Assembly: GCF_023078275.1 (NCBI RefSeq)
Contig: NC_062991.1
Span: 1-64,000, forward strand
Source: Leguminivora glycinivorella
Taxonomy: Eukaryota > Arthropoda > Insecta > Lepidoptera > Tortricidae
Direction of reading: 5' to 3'
Length of the DNA stretch: 64,000 nucleotides
Shown piece after piece: positions 1 to 10,189 of the stretch (within the stretch, counting starts at the first letter, position 1; every line of letters begins with the position of its first letter). The notes under the pieces are model-generated. The model searched no databases, had not been told where the DNA came from, and worked only from the letters and a program-made list of their open reading frames with translations. A program made the position numbers and the translations under genes.

Positions 1-109
1 GGGGTTACCTAAAGCATAATATAAAGGATATATCATTAAAATATCGTGCGTTTTGCCTGTAGCTGTAGGTATTTGGTTGAGAGAGATGCATGATGCTACA
101 TATATGTGT

Positions 110-287
110 CCCATGAAGGGGTAGGCAGAGCACATGGAAACTACTCAGGTTTCGAAAAGTGCCACTCTTGGCAAATAAGGGGTTGAAAGAAAGAAAGAAC
201 TGTGATATTGCAGTGACAGGTTGCCAGCCTCTCGCCTACGCCACAATTTATCCCATATCACACAGTCGACTTCTACAACATCCACGG
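110..287 (-). repeat. Dispersed repeat family A, copy 1
   Basis: About 180 bp, recognised because four other copies occur in the window (641-800, 25050-25250, 26361-26560, 57441-57630). Shared words are GCCACTCTTGGCAA, TGTGATATTGCAGTGACAGG and, on the complement, TGTGGGATATGGGTT. It lies head to head with the next copy, giving an inverted pair about 350 bp apart. SINE-like or non-autonomous; no coding capacity. The class is not resolved. Confidence 0.7.
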
Positions 288-640
288 ATTTTTCAGATAT
301 CGTTCTGAAATCAGTTTATGTTTGAATTAGCCTGAACATCCTTACTGACGTAATGAGCGCGTTTTGAAACCGAATCTTCAGACATTTTTCAAAAGTGATG
401 ATTCGACAGATGATAATGATGTCATCGTTTGTTTTTTATGCGGATTGACTTTTATAACAAGTCCAAATAGGTCCTGCGTTCGCATATATGTATCACAGGT
501 GTTCTGTGGCGTAGAAAACAGATTTATACTAGTAATTTTTGTGAATCTTTGTAACTTATGAATTGTATTGTTACTTTTGGAGTGTAGTTGTTGAGCTTTC
601 TGTGTCATGGGTTAAGAATTTCATTTTCCCCCTTTCTTCC

Positions 641-800
641 CGTGGGTTTTTGTAGAAGTCGAATGTGAGATATGGGTTAAATTGTGGCGTAGGCTGTCAA
701 CCTGTCACGGCAATGTCAGAATTTCGTTTTTCTTTGGTGGCACTTTGAGTAGTTTCATGTGCTCTGCCTACGCCTACAGGCGTGGTTGTATGTATGTAGT
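641..800 (+). repeat. Dispersed repeat family A, copy 2
   Basis: Inverted relative to the copy at 110-287. It carries GTAGAAGTCGAATGTGAGAT, ATATGGGTTAAATTGTGG and TGTGCTCTGCCTACGCCTAC and ends next to a short TATG run. The two copies could fold as one long stem. A short open frame inside it is incidental. Confidence 0.7.
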
Positions 801-1975
801 TGAGCTAAATCTGCACTATTTTCCAATGAATTTTATAGAAATTAGACATTTATGTTATGATAGCACTTGGGGTGCAGAGTTAGTTAATAAAATCTAACCT
901 GGCTTAGTATTTAAAACTATAAGCACCGAGCACATGATACAGTTCAAATTTCAGTACCAGTAATAACAATAATTTAAGGATTTCATAGAAAAAAACTATC
1001 AAGTCTATTTAAAATGTCCATTTTCACTATTTGAGTGGACGATGGAACCCTAAAACACAGTGCTTAATGGTATTAAACATTATTGACGTAATAAAGTACT
1101 CTCAAGATACTTATGGAAGAATTTAAAGTAAACAAATACAAAGAGGGAAAGAGATCCTGTAAAAGTATTTACCTAACATACTTGTATTTATTAATCATAT
1201 TACTACATCCACACATGATTCATTGAATTGTGTGTGTGTGTGTGTGTGTGTTATATGATAGCGTTACGTAGAAATTAGTGTAATTTTACACTATGAACTC
1301 ATTAATGGCACAATTGATATGAACTTTTGTATTGGCCATATTTATATTTATAACAACTGCTCAATTTAAATTTCCACGGTAATGTAGCTAAATTCTCTAA
1401 TTAAAGAAAAAATATCTTTTTTGATGAAAGAAATTGGTTGAAACTTAATTCCTAAAATGTCTACTAAATCAGGAATGTTTGCTTAACCTTGGCAGTAATA
1501 GGTATTATGCAATAATTAACTTCATTTAAAAACATCACATTTACTCATTTAGATAGAAATAATCTTAATTTGACATATCAACATGAATGAACTTTGTGTG
1601 ATAGTCGTTATGGAGTTATCTGAAATACTCTCCTATTGACAACTTGAACAGTCAAGGACAATGAAAACATGAGTCACTTAAAGCCTACTTACCGAACTTA
1701 AGAGGAGGAAAGGACGGTATCTTCTCCATAGAAAAGCAGTCATGATTTTCTTTCTATGTACTTTAGCCATATCTGCCCCTACGTTCGATATGTTTGGTTT
1801 TGCTGTCATAATATATAAACAAATTTAGAAAAAACCGTTTTCATAGTACCTAAAATTTAAAATAGCTCGGAACTCTTCTAATATTAAAAAATATATATAA
1901 ATCTAAGGGAAAACAGGAATATCGTCAAAATATTTTCAATAATGTTAATATTCAGGGAGAAATTAATGGGTGTAG
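801..1975. other. AT-rich intergenic stretch with a GT microsatellite
   Basis: No credible coding region. A (GT) dinucleotide run of about 12 units lies at 1228-1251. The rest is unique-looking AT-rich sequence. Confidence 0.6.
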
Positions 1976-1978
1976 GTA

Positions 1979-2045
1979 AGTAAGTAAACACTTTATTGTA
2001 CAAGAAAATAATACAACACATAATATTAAAAATAAAAAGTTTCAG
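1979..2045 (-). repeat. LINE-type 3' tail fragment
   Basis: On the minus strand this reads as a short 3' end with TTGTACAATAAAGTG, a polyadenylation-like word that ends many insect non-LTR elements. No coding part remains attached. Confidence 0.4.
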
Positions 2046-2640
2046 TACAATTAATACCTAGTTACTTACTTTTAAATTAACGATACCTAAATACTTAATT
2101 ACTATATTGTAATATACGTTTGTATGAAATTGCGATTTGGCGCGACCCGTCCTCTTTCATCTTATACCTACAGTGCGTAAGCTCCGTATTAGATTTACAC
2201 ACTGTATGGGTATGAGATACTTACCTACTTCTCACTACGCGAAATGAATCAACATACATTTGTTAGTAAAATAAGACTTCTACTTGCAAAATAAGTAACT
2301 CAAGGGTTTTTGTAATACTTATGCATATTGCATAGTAAAATAAGAGTCATAATAAGATTAAGAAGTAATCTTGGGTTTTCTGCGAAGAAGAGAGACCGGT
2401 TGTGTACAGGAAAGTCTGAGCCGGGTTCTGGGAATACCCTAAAGGACCCGAGACTCTAAAACATGCACGAGAGGCTAGCTCGTTGAGGAATATTCCTTCA
2501 AATATCCCTATAGATTTAAACTCAGAGAGTGGCTCTATCTGTAGGTTGAAGTCTCAACATACGATCAGCTGAACCTTATTAAGTACAGTCAAGTGTAAAC
2601 GTATAGTATAATTAAGTACAGTCAAGTGTAAACAAATGAG
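2046..2640. other. Intergenic, with a short direct duplication
   Basis: No gene seen. The 21-bp string starting TTAAGTACAGTCAAGTG occurs twice near 2578 and 2611, separated by about ten bases, a small local duplication just upstream of the nested MITE. Confidence 0.5.
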
Positions 2641-2650
2641 AGTGTTTATA

Positions 2651-2970
2651 GTAAAGCGTCCCATTTTGTCGGCGTTTACCATTCAGGCGAGATTTACTTG
2701 TATCTTTTTCACTCCTTTTTGCTGTGTACTTAACACAGCAAAAGGGAATGTACAGGTTTCTAATGGGGTGGCAACGCGCGATGTGACACTGTTTGAGTTG
2801 CAGGCGTCCATAGGTTACCGTGACCGCTTGAACATCAGGCGGGCCGTATGCTTAATTTGCCATCGACGTAGTATAAAAAAAAACTTTATATGAATAAACT
2901 GACAAAGCGGCTTTTTTATAGCTCTTATAAATAAATAAATAAATAGCAATCGAAAAAGTGGGACGTTTTC
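2651..2970. mobile_element. MITE family B, copy interrupted by a SINE
   Basis: The outer halves (2651-2707 and 2884-2970) match the uninterrupted copy at 10065-10172. The ends are inverted repeats built around AAAGCGTCCCATTTTGTCG and its complement. The centre (2708-2883) is a family S element. Comparison with the empty copy places the insertion after TTGTATCTTT. CTTT occurs on both sides of the insert, consistent with a short target duplication. No coding capacity. Confidence 0.75.
2708..2883 (+). mobile_element. SINE-like family S element, copy 1 (nested)
   Basis: It begins with a hairpin (CCTTTTTGCTGTGT, seven-base loop, then ACAGCAAAAGG). It continues with TTTCTAATGGGG, TGCAGGCGTCCATAGGTTAC and CATCAGGCGGGCCGTATGC, and ends in an A-rich tail after GACGTAGTAT. 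A longer relative lies at 60735-61040 and a degraded piece at 41640-41705. The A tail and precise insertion support retroposition. This copy lacks the left half seen in the 60.7 kb copy, so it is 5' truncated or starts at the hairpin. Confidence 0.7.
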
Positions 2971-2989
2971 CCGTGCACACTCTACATAT

Positions 2990-4320
2990 AGTGTAAAAAA
3001 TCTCCCCTCACATTCGCTTAATTCATTTAATATGCATAAAAAAGGAAAAAAGATTATTTTAAAACAAAAAAACACGCTATATACTTTTTTTTTATAAAAA
3101 CGTCAGCATACGGCAATACAGAATAACCAATACGTCACGAAAGACTAGACTAACTTAAAAACTTAGACTGACTTTATAACATTTATATTCATATGTGATA
3201 AAACACGTAATATAAAAGTAGTCCCGTTGCATTACATCACACAGCCTCACGGCCGCAGCGCATTCTCAGTCACCTCAGGCGGAGTCGGGGACAAAACTAA
3301 TGTCATGAGCGAACCGGCGCGATTATCCTCTTCGAACGTGTACACTCTGCCACTTCAAACAATAAGAACGGACACAGATTACCTGCAATAGACTCCCAGA
3401 CAGTTTTCATTATTTTCAAATGCAGGCCGGGGTTCGGGCAGATCAAAAAGGAGAGGGCGGTACGACCTAGACGCATTCTACCCAAAATAATGGGAAAACA
3501 CCGACAACAGGGTCGAGTGGAAAAACGAGGAAGGCTTTAAGAAGATAATTAAAAATAAACAAAGTTGTTACTAGTACTCCTACGTAACTATTTATTGTAC
3601 AAAAACACATTAAAAATACATTGAGATTTGAAGTAAAAATGCCAATCCCTTTGAGGGATCTCTTCCAGTTAACCTTTGAGTGAATGTTGTGTTTGGTTTG
3701 TTAATTTTAATTTACATGAATTCCATGTATTTTCAAATAAGACCAAAATAATTTATTTTCCTACAAAACCAAGCCTGACCTTCTTATTGTGACACAAAAT
3801 TTTAAAAATAGAGATTAGATTAGATTTTTAAAATTAAATGGCCTCAGTCCCATTGGTGGGACTATTTTGCCAGTGTCAAGGTAGGTAAGCTAATTGTTTT
3901 CGATTTTGGTACGGTAAGTACGACAGTGTTCGGTAGTTGGCACTTGTAAATTGATAGCTAGATTTTATAAGGGCACGTGGACTATCGGCCGTTGACGACA
4001 AAAAGGGGCTAAACGCGTTTCGAGATTAATTCTTCATCAGCTTCTCACTATAACATTAGTTTACTGCATAATAAGCTATCGATATTACACTTTAAACAAC
4101 ATTAATGAGCAAAAGAAGGAGAAATTATTCACGACACGATACCGCTAAGATGGCGCCCGTACCGGAAGTAAAAATAGAATCACAATTGGAACTTAACAAT
4201 TTCAATACTTATTTGTTGTCATGTTTATGAATTTTATGTCAACGTGACAAGAAGAAAAAATTACGTCCTCTTTTATTTACTCTATGTCCTACTGTAGGAC
4301 GGGGTTTATACTTAGGTCTC
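2990..4320. other. Intergenic, no gene recognised
   Basis: Contains A and T runs near 3060-3110 and a locally GC-richer patch near 3240-3530 without a convincing frame. Minus-strand open frames here are short and unlike known proteins. Confidence 0.5.
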
Positions 4321-4322
4321 AC

Positions 4323-4502
4323 CAATTTCAATAATTGAGCTACTGGGGACCTCGACTAATATGGTATCCTGGACTTTTGACTTTAAGAAATCCTTCTGTA
4401 GAGAGTCTAAAAGCGCGTCTCTGAGTAAATAATCTGTGGTACACACAGACGTACTATCACTGCGACCCAGATAAGGGACAGTCATAGTCATTGAATTGCG
4501 AT
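4323..4502 (-). CDS. Candidate internal exon (low confidence)
   Basis: A 180-bp minus-strand segment is open in one frame, ending ...SSSIIEIG. It is bordered upstream by a pyrimidine-rich tract ending ATTCATGCAG (acceptor-like) and downstream by TTG|GTGAGA (donor-like). Both boundaries fall in the same codon phase, so the exon could be skipped or joined in frame. The encoded stretch (HADRNSMTMTVPYLG, then DALLDSLQKDFLKSKVQ) has ordinary protein composition, but I recognise no family. The open frame runs on upstream into the hAT-like element at 4596-5088, which cannot be part of it. It could equally be a chance frame or old transposon coding. Nothing nearby supplies a partner exon. Confidence 0.2.
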
Positions 4503-4595
4503 CTGCATGAATCAAAAACTGACAGCTTTTGTTACACTTTACAGTTATGGACACACATGACAACACACAAATAGATACAAGGGATTTATATGAAA

Positions 4596-5088
4596 TAGTG
4601 ACGGGCCGAATATGGATTTTGCCGAATACGAATATTCGGCCGAACATTCAGTTCAGCTCTTACCGAACCGAACATTCGGCCGAATATTCGGTTACGCCAT
4701 ATTTCTAAAGTGGATGTTAAGATTAAAACTAGTAAATGATTGATAACGGTTACATATGTTACTACAACTATGTTCTTATGAATTATGATTTCGTGGATAA
4801 CTAAAACTCAGTTAAAATAATTATGAACTCTTCTCAACTCTTAAACTACGGTTTTTTAACTTTTTAAAAAACAATTGTATTTACATTTTGAATTTTTGAC
4901 GCATAATTATCTCTTTTTAGTAGTTCCTTAGAAAACTATACTAAAATAGGAGCTTATTATCCAATGGAATACGTAAGATCTTCATTACTTATTTGCTTTG
5001 TTTATTCGGTAAATATTCGGCAATGCAACTTGCCGAATATGCCGAATACCGAATATTTACCGAATATTCGGCGGTTCAGCCATCTCTA
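4596..5088. mobile_element. hAT-like non-autonomous element, family K copy 1
   Basis: A 493-bp element flanked by an exact 8-bp duplication, ATATGAAA (4588-4595 and 5089-5096). The ends are inverted: TAGTGACGG on the left, and the right end reads TAGAGATGG on the complement. Both ends are packed with overlapping CCGAATATTCGG words that can fold back. Eight-bp duplications and short (C/T)A(A/G)NG-type ends are features of the hAT superfamily. The interior is AT-rich with no transposase, so it needs an enzyme supplied in trans. A second copy, truncated on its left, lies at 36473-36917. Confidence 0.8.
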
Positions 5089-5096
5089 ATATGAAA

Positions 5097-5693
5097 CTAT
5101 AGTTTGGGAACTTTCGACAATAGTTTTCAAACTACGGTATTTTATTGTTTCCAAGGGACTATCAATAATTAGGGTTTTGAATAAAAGCGAACATTTTTTT
5201 TGTTCAGAAAATGCTTTGTGCAACTGTTAAGTACTAAAATAGACGAATTTTGACGAATTATCAAACACAAAACTGTTGTATTGGGAGCGTCACAATGAAA
5301 AGAGATAAATTGAGGTTATTTTGGGAGATTTGGTAATTACCTATGCTTCGTATGTGGCAAGGAACATCGGAAACATTTAATATTTCTGTCTATTGCTATA
5401 GAGGATACGGTCAGTCCAAGATTAGTTCGCAGTGATTTCGATTACCTAGACGGCAGCGGTGCGTCAAAATAAAACGTCAAACATCTATGATACTTAGTTA
5501 TTTTACACTTGCTTGCTCAGGTGACTCGGGTCTTTCAATTTCATGTAATACTTACTTAAATGTTTCGGAAAGCCTTCTTTGTATAACATATATATTTATA
5601 AAAAACCCGTGTCATAGTAGGTACATATACATATTATACATACACCGATTTTTATCAAAATTATTAAAGAAAAAATTATTTAGAAAAAAATTA
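5097..5693. other. Intergenic, no gene recognised
   Basis: AT-rich. A plus-strand open frame starting near 5487 runs into the family D repeat and the palindrome at 5694-5731, so I do not treat it as coding. Confidence 0.5.
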
Positions 5694-5731
5694 TTAGGGA
5701 GTGTTCTTGGTCATCCAAGAACACTCCCTAA
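5694..5731. repeat. Perfect palindrome, 17-bp stem, 4-nt loop
   Basis: TTAGGGAGTGTTCTTGG, loop TCAT, then its exact complement. The right arm is the AAGAACACTCCC word normal in family D repeats, so the left arm looks like a newly made inverted copy of the repeat's edge. Confidence 0.85.
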
Positions 5732-5848
5732 CGATTTAGCTTCCATAAAAAAACATAATCTAAATCGGTTCATCCGTTCGAAAGCTAGAATGCCACAGAC
5801 AGACGTCAAACTTATAACACCCCTTCGTTTTTGCGTCGGGGGTTAAAA
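5715..5848 (+). repeat. Dispersed repeat family D, copy 1 (short)
   Basis: Carries AATCGGTTCATCCGTTCG, GCCACAGACAGAC, GTCAAACTTATAACACCCC and the ending TTTTTGCGTCGGGGGTTAAAA. Other copies: 9731-9946, 17600-17903, 23351-23669, 27021-27260 (minus). This one has almost no CAGA microsatellite and its left end is replaced by the palindrome. Confidence 0.75.
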
Positions 5849-7537
5849 ACAGAGCGTCATTTATAAAATGCAATATAAATCTACATTTGCAATTGATGTA
5901 TGGTGTTTGTTGACAAGAAAGCGCCACCTGTAGTGATGTAAAAGCTCTTTTGCGCGACCTTGACGCTTTCGCGCATGCGCGAGGTTGCATTTATGAAACT
6001 GACCAATTAAATCGTAAAGCAATATGTTTGTGAAACCAATCTGTCGCTTGCTTGACACTTATCGGTGACAACGAAGTTTTTTTGTTACACTATTAATTAC
6101 ATACATACATACATACATACAATATTATTACCTAAGTATCAATTATGTAATGATTAAGTCTTTATTATAAAATTAAGCGAGGAAAAGAAAATTACCTATC
6201 TATTAGTTACCGGCACGTACCGTCATTGTTATTATTCATTATTATGGTTTGAGCTGAAGATCATTTACCCACTAGATGAAGTATTCAAGTAAGACATCCT
6301 AAGATCCTAACATTGCTAACCTAACTGTCCCGACTCGGACTTCAAAATAATCTTACGGCTCTGCTCTGGGCCGTACCTAAGGTAAATGTTTGTATAAAAA
6401 ATGTTTAGTTTAGTTTATTTCTCACATACAAACACACAATTAAAATACATTACATTTCAGCTTATATTACTATTCGCGGTATATCGATCGTTACAAATTT
6501 TAAAGAAATAATAAAATAATAATTACAAATAAAATTAATGAAACAAGCAGTGCGAACAAAAAATAATTAAAATGTCATATTGGAAAGAAATAAAAATATA
6601 TACATTGTGGAAAAGCTATTCAGACAGCTTGACGTTTGTGATATCGCGTTGAGATCAAGTTATATTTTAACTTGTATATTTTTACTTAAAATGTATAAAA
6701 AGAGACTGAAACGACTCAAACTACACAATCCGTCTAACCAAGTTTTGTGGAGCATAGCATAGTCATTATGTTGTACTTCTTGTGTTGAATAAATAAATAA
6801 ATAATAATAATATGTCGAACTTGTAAAATTCGTACGTGAGTGTGTTGAGGCAAAAACATCAAACTTAGTTTAGCAGTAGACGATTTTGATGAAGCTTTTA
6901 TGCTTTTCTTTTCTTTCGTTGGTCTGGTTTCTACATATACAAGTAGAGTGGAGTCTATATATGGTGTTGTACGATACCGAAGACTGACTGACACGTGTAC
7001 TCGTTTAGGCACTATTCACAGAAGCGATATCGTTCAAGTGCCATGCACTACATCTACATATCAACTGAACTCACTTGCTTGGTATTTCGAACCCTATTGG
7101 CAATACATTAAGACGCTACAGGAGCGAAAATGCTAAAATGGAAAGGAGCCCCCCTTTCAATTTGGGAATTTTAGTTAAATATACTAGTGTTATTAACTAG
7201 ATTTATCGAAAAAATATTTGTCCATTCACAAGAACTCTGTTAAAAGATATTGCGAAAAAATCTTTAAAATCGAGGTTCCGCTCTCGACTGTTACCTCCCT
7301 CAAAACTTAGTCAATCGGAACGAAATTTGAGGACCTGAATAACAATGAAATAATCTGTGTCGGACCGTTTAGTTTTTTTGGCTAATTGTTACCAATTTTG
7401 AATACCACACCTTTTTTTGCGCCATAATCAATAAGGCAATTTTTGGAAATTTTTTTGGGCTCTAGCGTCTTTAAAAATAAAAATACAAAAAAAATCAAAA
7501 CGGTCCGACATAGATAAAAATAATAATATTCTGTGTT
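5849..7537. other. Intergenic, no gene recognised
   Basis: An (ACAT) run lies at 6100-6120. Near 6410-6480 an AT-rich stretch resembles a minus-strand LINE tail (CACATACAAACACACAATT). Several short frames on both strands lack support. Confidence 0.5.
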
Positions 7538-8117
7538 AAAAAAACCGGCCAAGAGCGTGTCAGGCCACGCTCAGTGTAGGGTTCCGTAGTTTTTCGTATT
7601 TTTTCTCAAAAACTACTGAACTTATCAAGTTCAAAATAATTTTCCTAGAAAGTCTTTATAAAGTTCTACTTTTGTGATTTTTTTCATATTTTTTAAACAT
7701 ATGGTTCAAAAGTTAGGGGGGGGGGGGGGGGGGGGACGCACTTTTTTTCCTTTAGGAGGGATTATTTCCGAAAATATTAATATTATCAAAAAACGATACT
7801 ATAATGAATAAGGGTTTACTAAGGTAAACCCTTATTCATTTTTAAATACCTATCCAACAATATATCACACGTTGGGGTTGGAATGAAAAAAATATCAGCC
7901 CCCACGTTACATGTGCGGGGGGGTACCTAATAAAACATTTTTTTTTCCATTTTTTTATTTTTGCACTTTGTTAGCGTCATTTCAGCTTTCTAGTGCTTAC
8001 GGTTACTGAGATTATCCGCGGACGGACGGACGGACGGACGGACGGACGGACGGACGGACAGACAGACAGACATGGCGAAACTATAAGGGTTCCTAGTTGA
8101 CTACGGAACCCTAAAAA
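7538..8117 (+). mobile_element. Dispersed element family C, copy 1
   Basis: Begins AAAAAAACCGGCCAAGAGCG and ends ACTACGGAACCCTAAAAATC. AGGGTTCCGTAGT near the left and ACTACGGAACCCT near the right are inverted copies. The interior has a 20-G run at 7716-7735, a GGAC/GACA microsatellite near 8019-8071, and words shared with 25483-26020 and 39279-39769 (minus). Non-autonomous, no coding region. Unique to this copy is a 17-bp perfect palindrome at 7803-7840. Confidence 0.75.
7803..7840. repeat. Perfect palindrome, 17-bp stem, 4-nt loop
   Basis: AATGAATAAGGGTTTAC, loop TAAG, then the exact complement. The sister family C copies have only one arm here, so the palindrome arose after insertion of this copy. 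Confidence 0.85.
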
Positions 8118-8210
8118 TCAGTGCTCTATCTCCAAAAACAGGAGGAAATAGTCGAGAGCGTTAGTGTGGAGAATTGACCCCTAAAAATATTAAAATTATA
8201 TCTCTATGAT

Positions 8211-8434
8211 ATAGTACATTACGATACAAGTGCGTAAAAAAAGGAAGTTCGAAACGAGTGGCGATAAATTAAAACACGACCGAAGGGAGTGTTTTAAATC
8301 GACACGAGTTACGAATTTCCTTTTCGCACGTGTATCGTACGACGTTTTTTGGTACAGATGGCCCTCCGAACTTTCGACCTAACATTATAATGAACCACTT
8401 CTCGCACTAGTGCCTAAAAAAAACACTATCTGCA
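8211..8434 (+). repeat. Dispersed repeat family E, copy 1
   Basis: About 225 bp. Begins ATAGTACATTACGATACAAG and contains CGCACGTGTATCGTACGAC, GGTACAGATGGCCCTCCGAA and CACTTCTCGCACTAGTGC. TACGATACAAGTGCG and CGCACGTGTATCGTA are near-complementary, so the left half folds. Other copies: 14301-14453, the tandem pair 61637-62060, and a fragment near 53775-53810. Confidence 0.75.
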
Positions 8435-9062
8435 TAGAGTTACTATAGTAGACAGAGGGAGTTTCACTGAAGACCAGTTGTGACATAACAATGGCGGACG
8501 GTGGATCAATTTAGTGTCACCATATCACACAAATTTACCCTACAGAATAAATGTGCCATGTGCAAACACCATTAAAAAAATGCAATTTAACACAAGAAAA
8601 AGATATGCAGTATTTTTTATTACATGTAAGTAGACATATACATATAATATAACATAATTACTCCAACCGAAGATTTAAACATAACATAATTCACGTTCGA
8701 ATAATCGAATTTAAGCATTTATTACTCGGGAAATTGTCAAACACACCTTTTTTTGAAAATATAAAATAACAATTAATAATTTCGCCATTCACCTTAATAA
8801 TCTATATATTATATAATGAATAGTGAAAAGGACATCAATTACCCTACTTTCACCAAATTACCCCATTCAACTTACTGGCAACACTAGTATTTTCCAGTTT
8901 GTTGATTTGTGACCATTGATTAAATCGTGATTTTACGTATTTTTAAATGATAATTGATTAAGTTAGCCGTGAATGGTGACATCTTATTTTTTTTCTTTCG
9001 ATTGGTGTCATTTTTACATAGTTTGACAGCGCATGTAGGCATATATTCTTATTTTTCTTCAG
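8435..9062. other. AT-rich segment upstream of the exon candidate
   Basis: No gene. If the exon at 9063 is real this is intron. It ends with the pyrimidine-rich tract TTCTTATTTTTCTTCAG. Confidence 0.4.
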
Positions 9063-9162
9063 ATGTTTTCGCCACAGGTGCCTCGATCAAACTGACAGGA
9101 GATTAGTGGATGAGGTCATAGACAGAGCTGTCAATGTGGATGATAGAATCACAGTTTTTTAG
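9063..9162 (+). CDS. Candidate 3' terminal coding exon
   Basis: A pyrimidine tract ending TTTTTCTTCAG precedes a short open frame that reads CFRHRCLDQTDRRLVDEVID and RAVNVDDRITVF, then TAG at 9160-9162. The peptide is charged and unlike the low-complexity frames elsewhere. An AATAAA signal follows at 9213-9218, about 50 bases after the stop, with a T/GT-rich stretch behind it. Acceptor, frame, stop and poly(A) signal occur in the right order for a last exon. I do not recognise the protein. Upstream exons would lie left of the long AT-rich stretch, possibly outside the window. It could also be the 3' end of an old mobile element. Confidence 0.33.
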
Positions 9163-9212
9163 TATTGAGCATTACGTCCGTATAATAATAGGTCCATGTG
9201 CTTTAACGTATC

Positions 9213-9218
9213 AATAAA
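9213..9218 (+). promoter_or_regulatory. Putative poly(A) signal AATAAA
   Basis: Canonical hexamer 51 bases beyond the stop of the candidate terminal exon, followed by GATTGATTGTTTTTCC. Confidence 0.35.
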
Positions 9219-9730
9219 GATTGATTGTTTTTCCACACATGTCTCGTTCCATCTTTGGTTCATCGGTTCATACCGGTTCGTATACTAAGTATTAGATCTG
9301 ACCAAATAAGCAGTCGACGAGACAGTATCTAACTTTATTATTTAATAAACAAGGACCGCTATTCGCTACCTACTTTCTTAAAATAGAGGAGAATACTTAA
9401 TTACTTACAGCATAATCTTAATCCCCCAAAAATCGGTAAAAAGTGTCACGTGATGAATGAACGCCCCCTAATGTTTATTTATACCCCATTATAAGTAATT
9501 CACATTTAATTGTTGCCATTATATGGGTGTTCAGCATATAATTATGTGCATTAATTTTTACGTGCATAACTTCATACTTACTTTACATATGGTACATACA
9601 CACTGACATAAACTGACTAGAATTCCTACATTACATAGCATACCAGGAATAAGCGGTCTGGCTCTCTTTCCTGAATATGCAGGAATAATGCAGAATCGGA
9701 ATGCGGTTTAACTAAATATTGGCGAAATAA
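9219..9730. other. Intergenic, no gene recognised
   Basis: AT-rich and unremarkable. Confidence 0.5.
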
Positions 9731-9946
9731 ACGCGACATAGAGGACCGATTTTAATGAAACATGGCTAAGAACACTCCCGGCTAAATCAGCTTTCAAACA
9801 ACAACAAAAACTAAATCTAATTCGGTTCATCCGTTCGGGAGCTACGTTACCACAGACAGACACACACACAAACAAACAGACAGACAGACAGACAGATAGA
9901 TACGTCAAACACCCCGTCGTTTTTGCGTCGGGGGTTATAAAAATAG
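9731..9946 (+). repeat. Dispersed repeat family D, copy 2
   Basis: Has GACATAGAGGACCGATTTT, AAACATGGCTAAGAACACTC, TTCGGTTCATCCGTTCGGGA, an ACAC/CAGA microsatellite and TTTTTGCGTCGGGGGTTATA. Confidence 0.75.
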
Positions 9947-10064
9947 ATTCACCTAAACAGTAAATGTCATCCATGAAACTGGTACTTACCTAAAATCAAT
10001 TATGACATGTTTTCTTCTTGAAAGCTACATTTTGCAATGTGGCAAACATTTGTGAGTGTGTTTA

Positions 10065-10172
10065 GTAAAAGTGCCACTTTATCGGTTACCATTAAGGCGA
10101 GATTTACTTGTATCTTTATATGAATTAACTGATAAAGCGGCTTTATAGCAATCGACAAAGTGGGACGTTTTC
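10065..10172. mobile_element. MITE family B, uninterrupted copy
   Basis: About 108 bp with inverted ends (AAAAGTGCCACTTTATCGG on the left; the complement of the right end reads AAAACGTCCCACTTTGTCG). It preserves the site TTGTATCTTTATATGAA into which the SINE inserted in the 2651-2970 copy. No coding content. Confidence 0.75.
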
Positions 10173-10189
10173 CCGTGCGAATGTGCACA

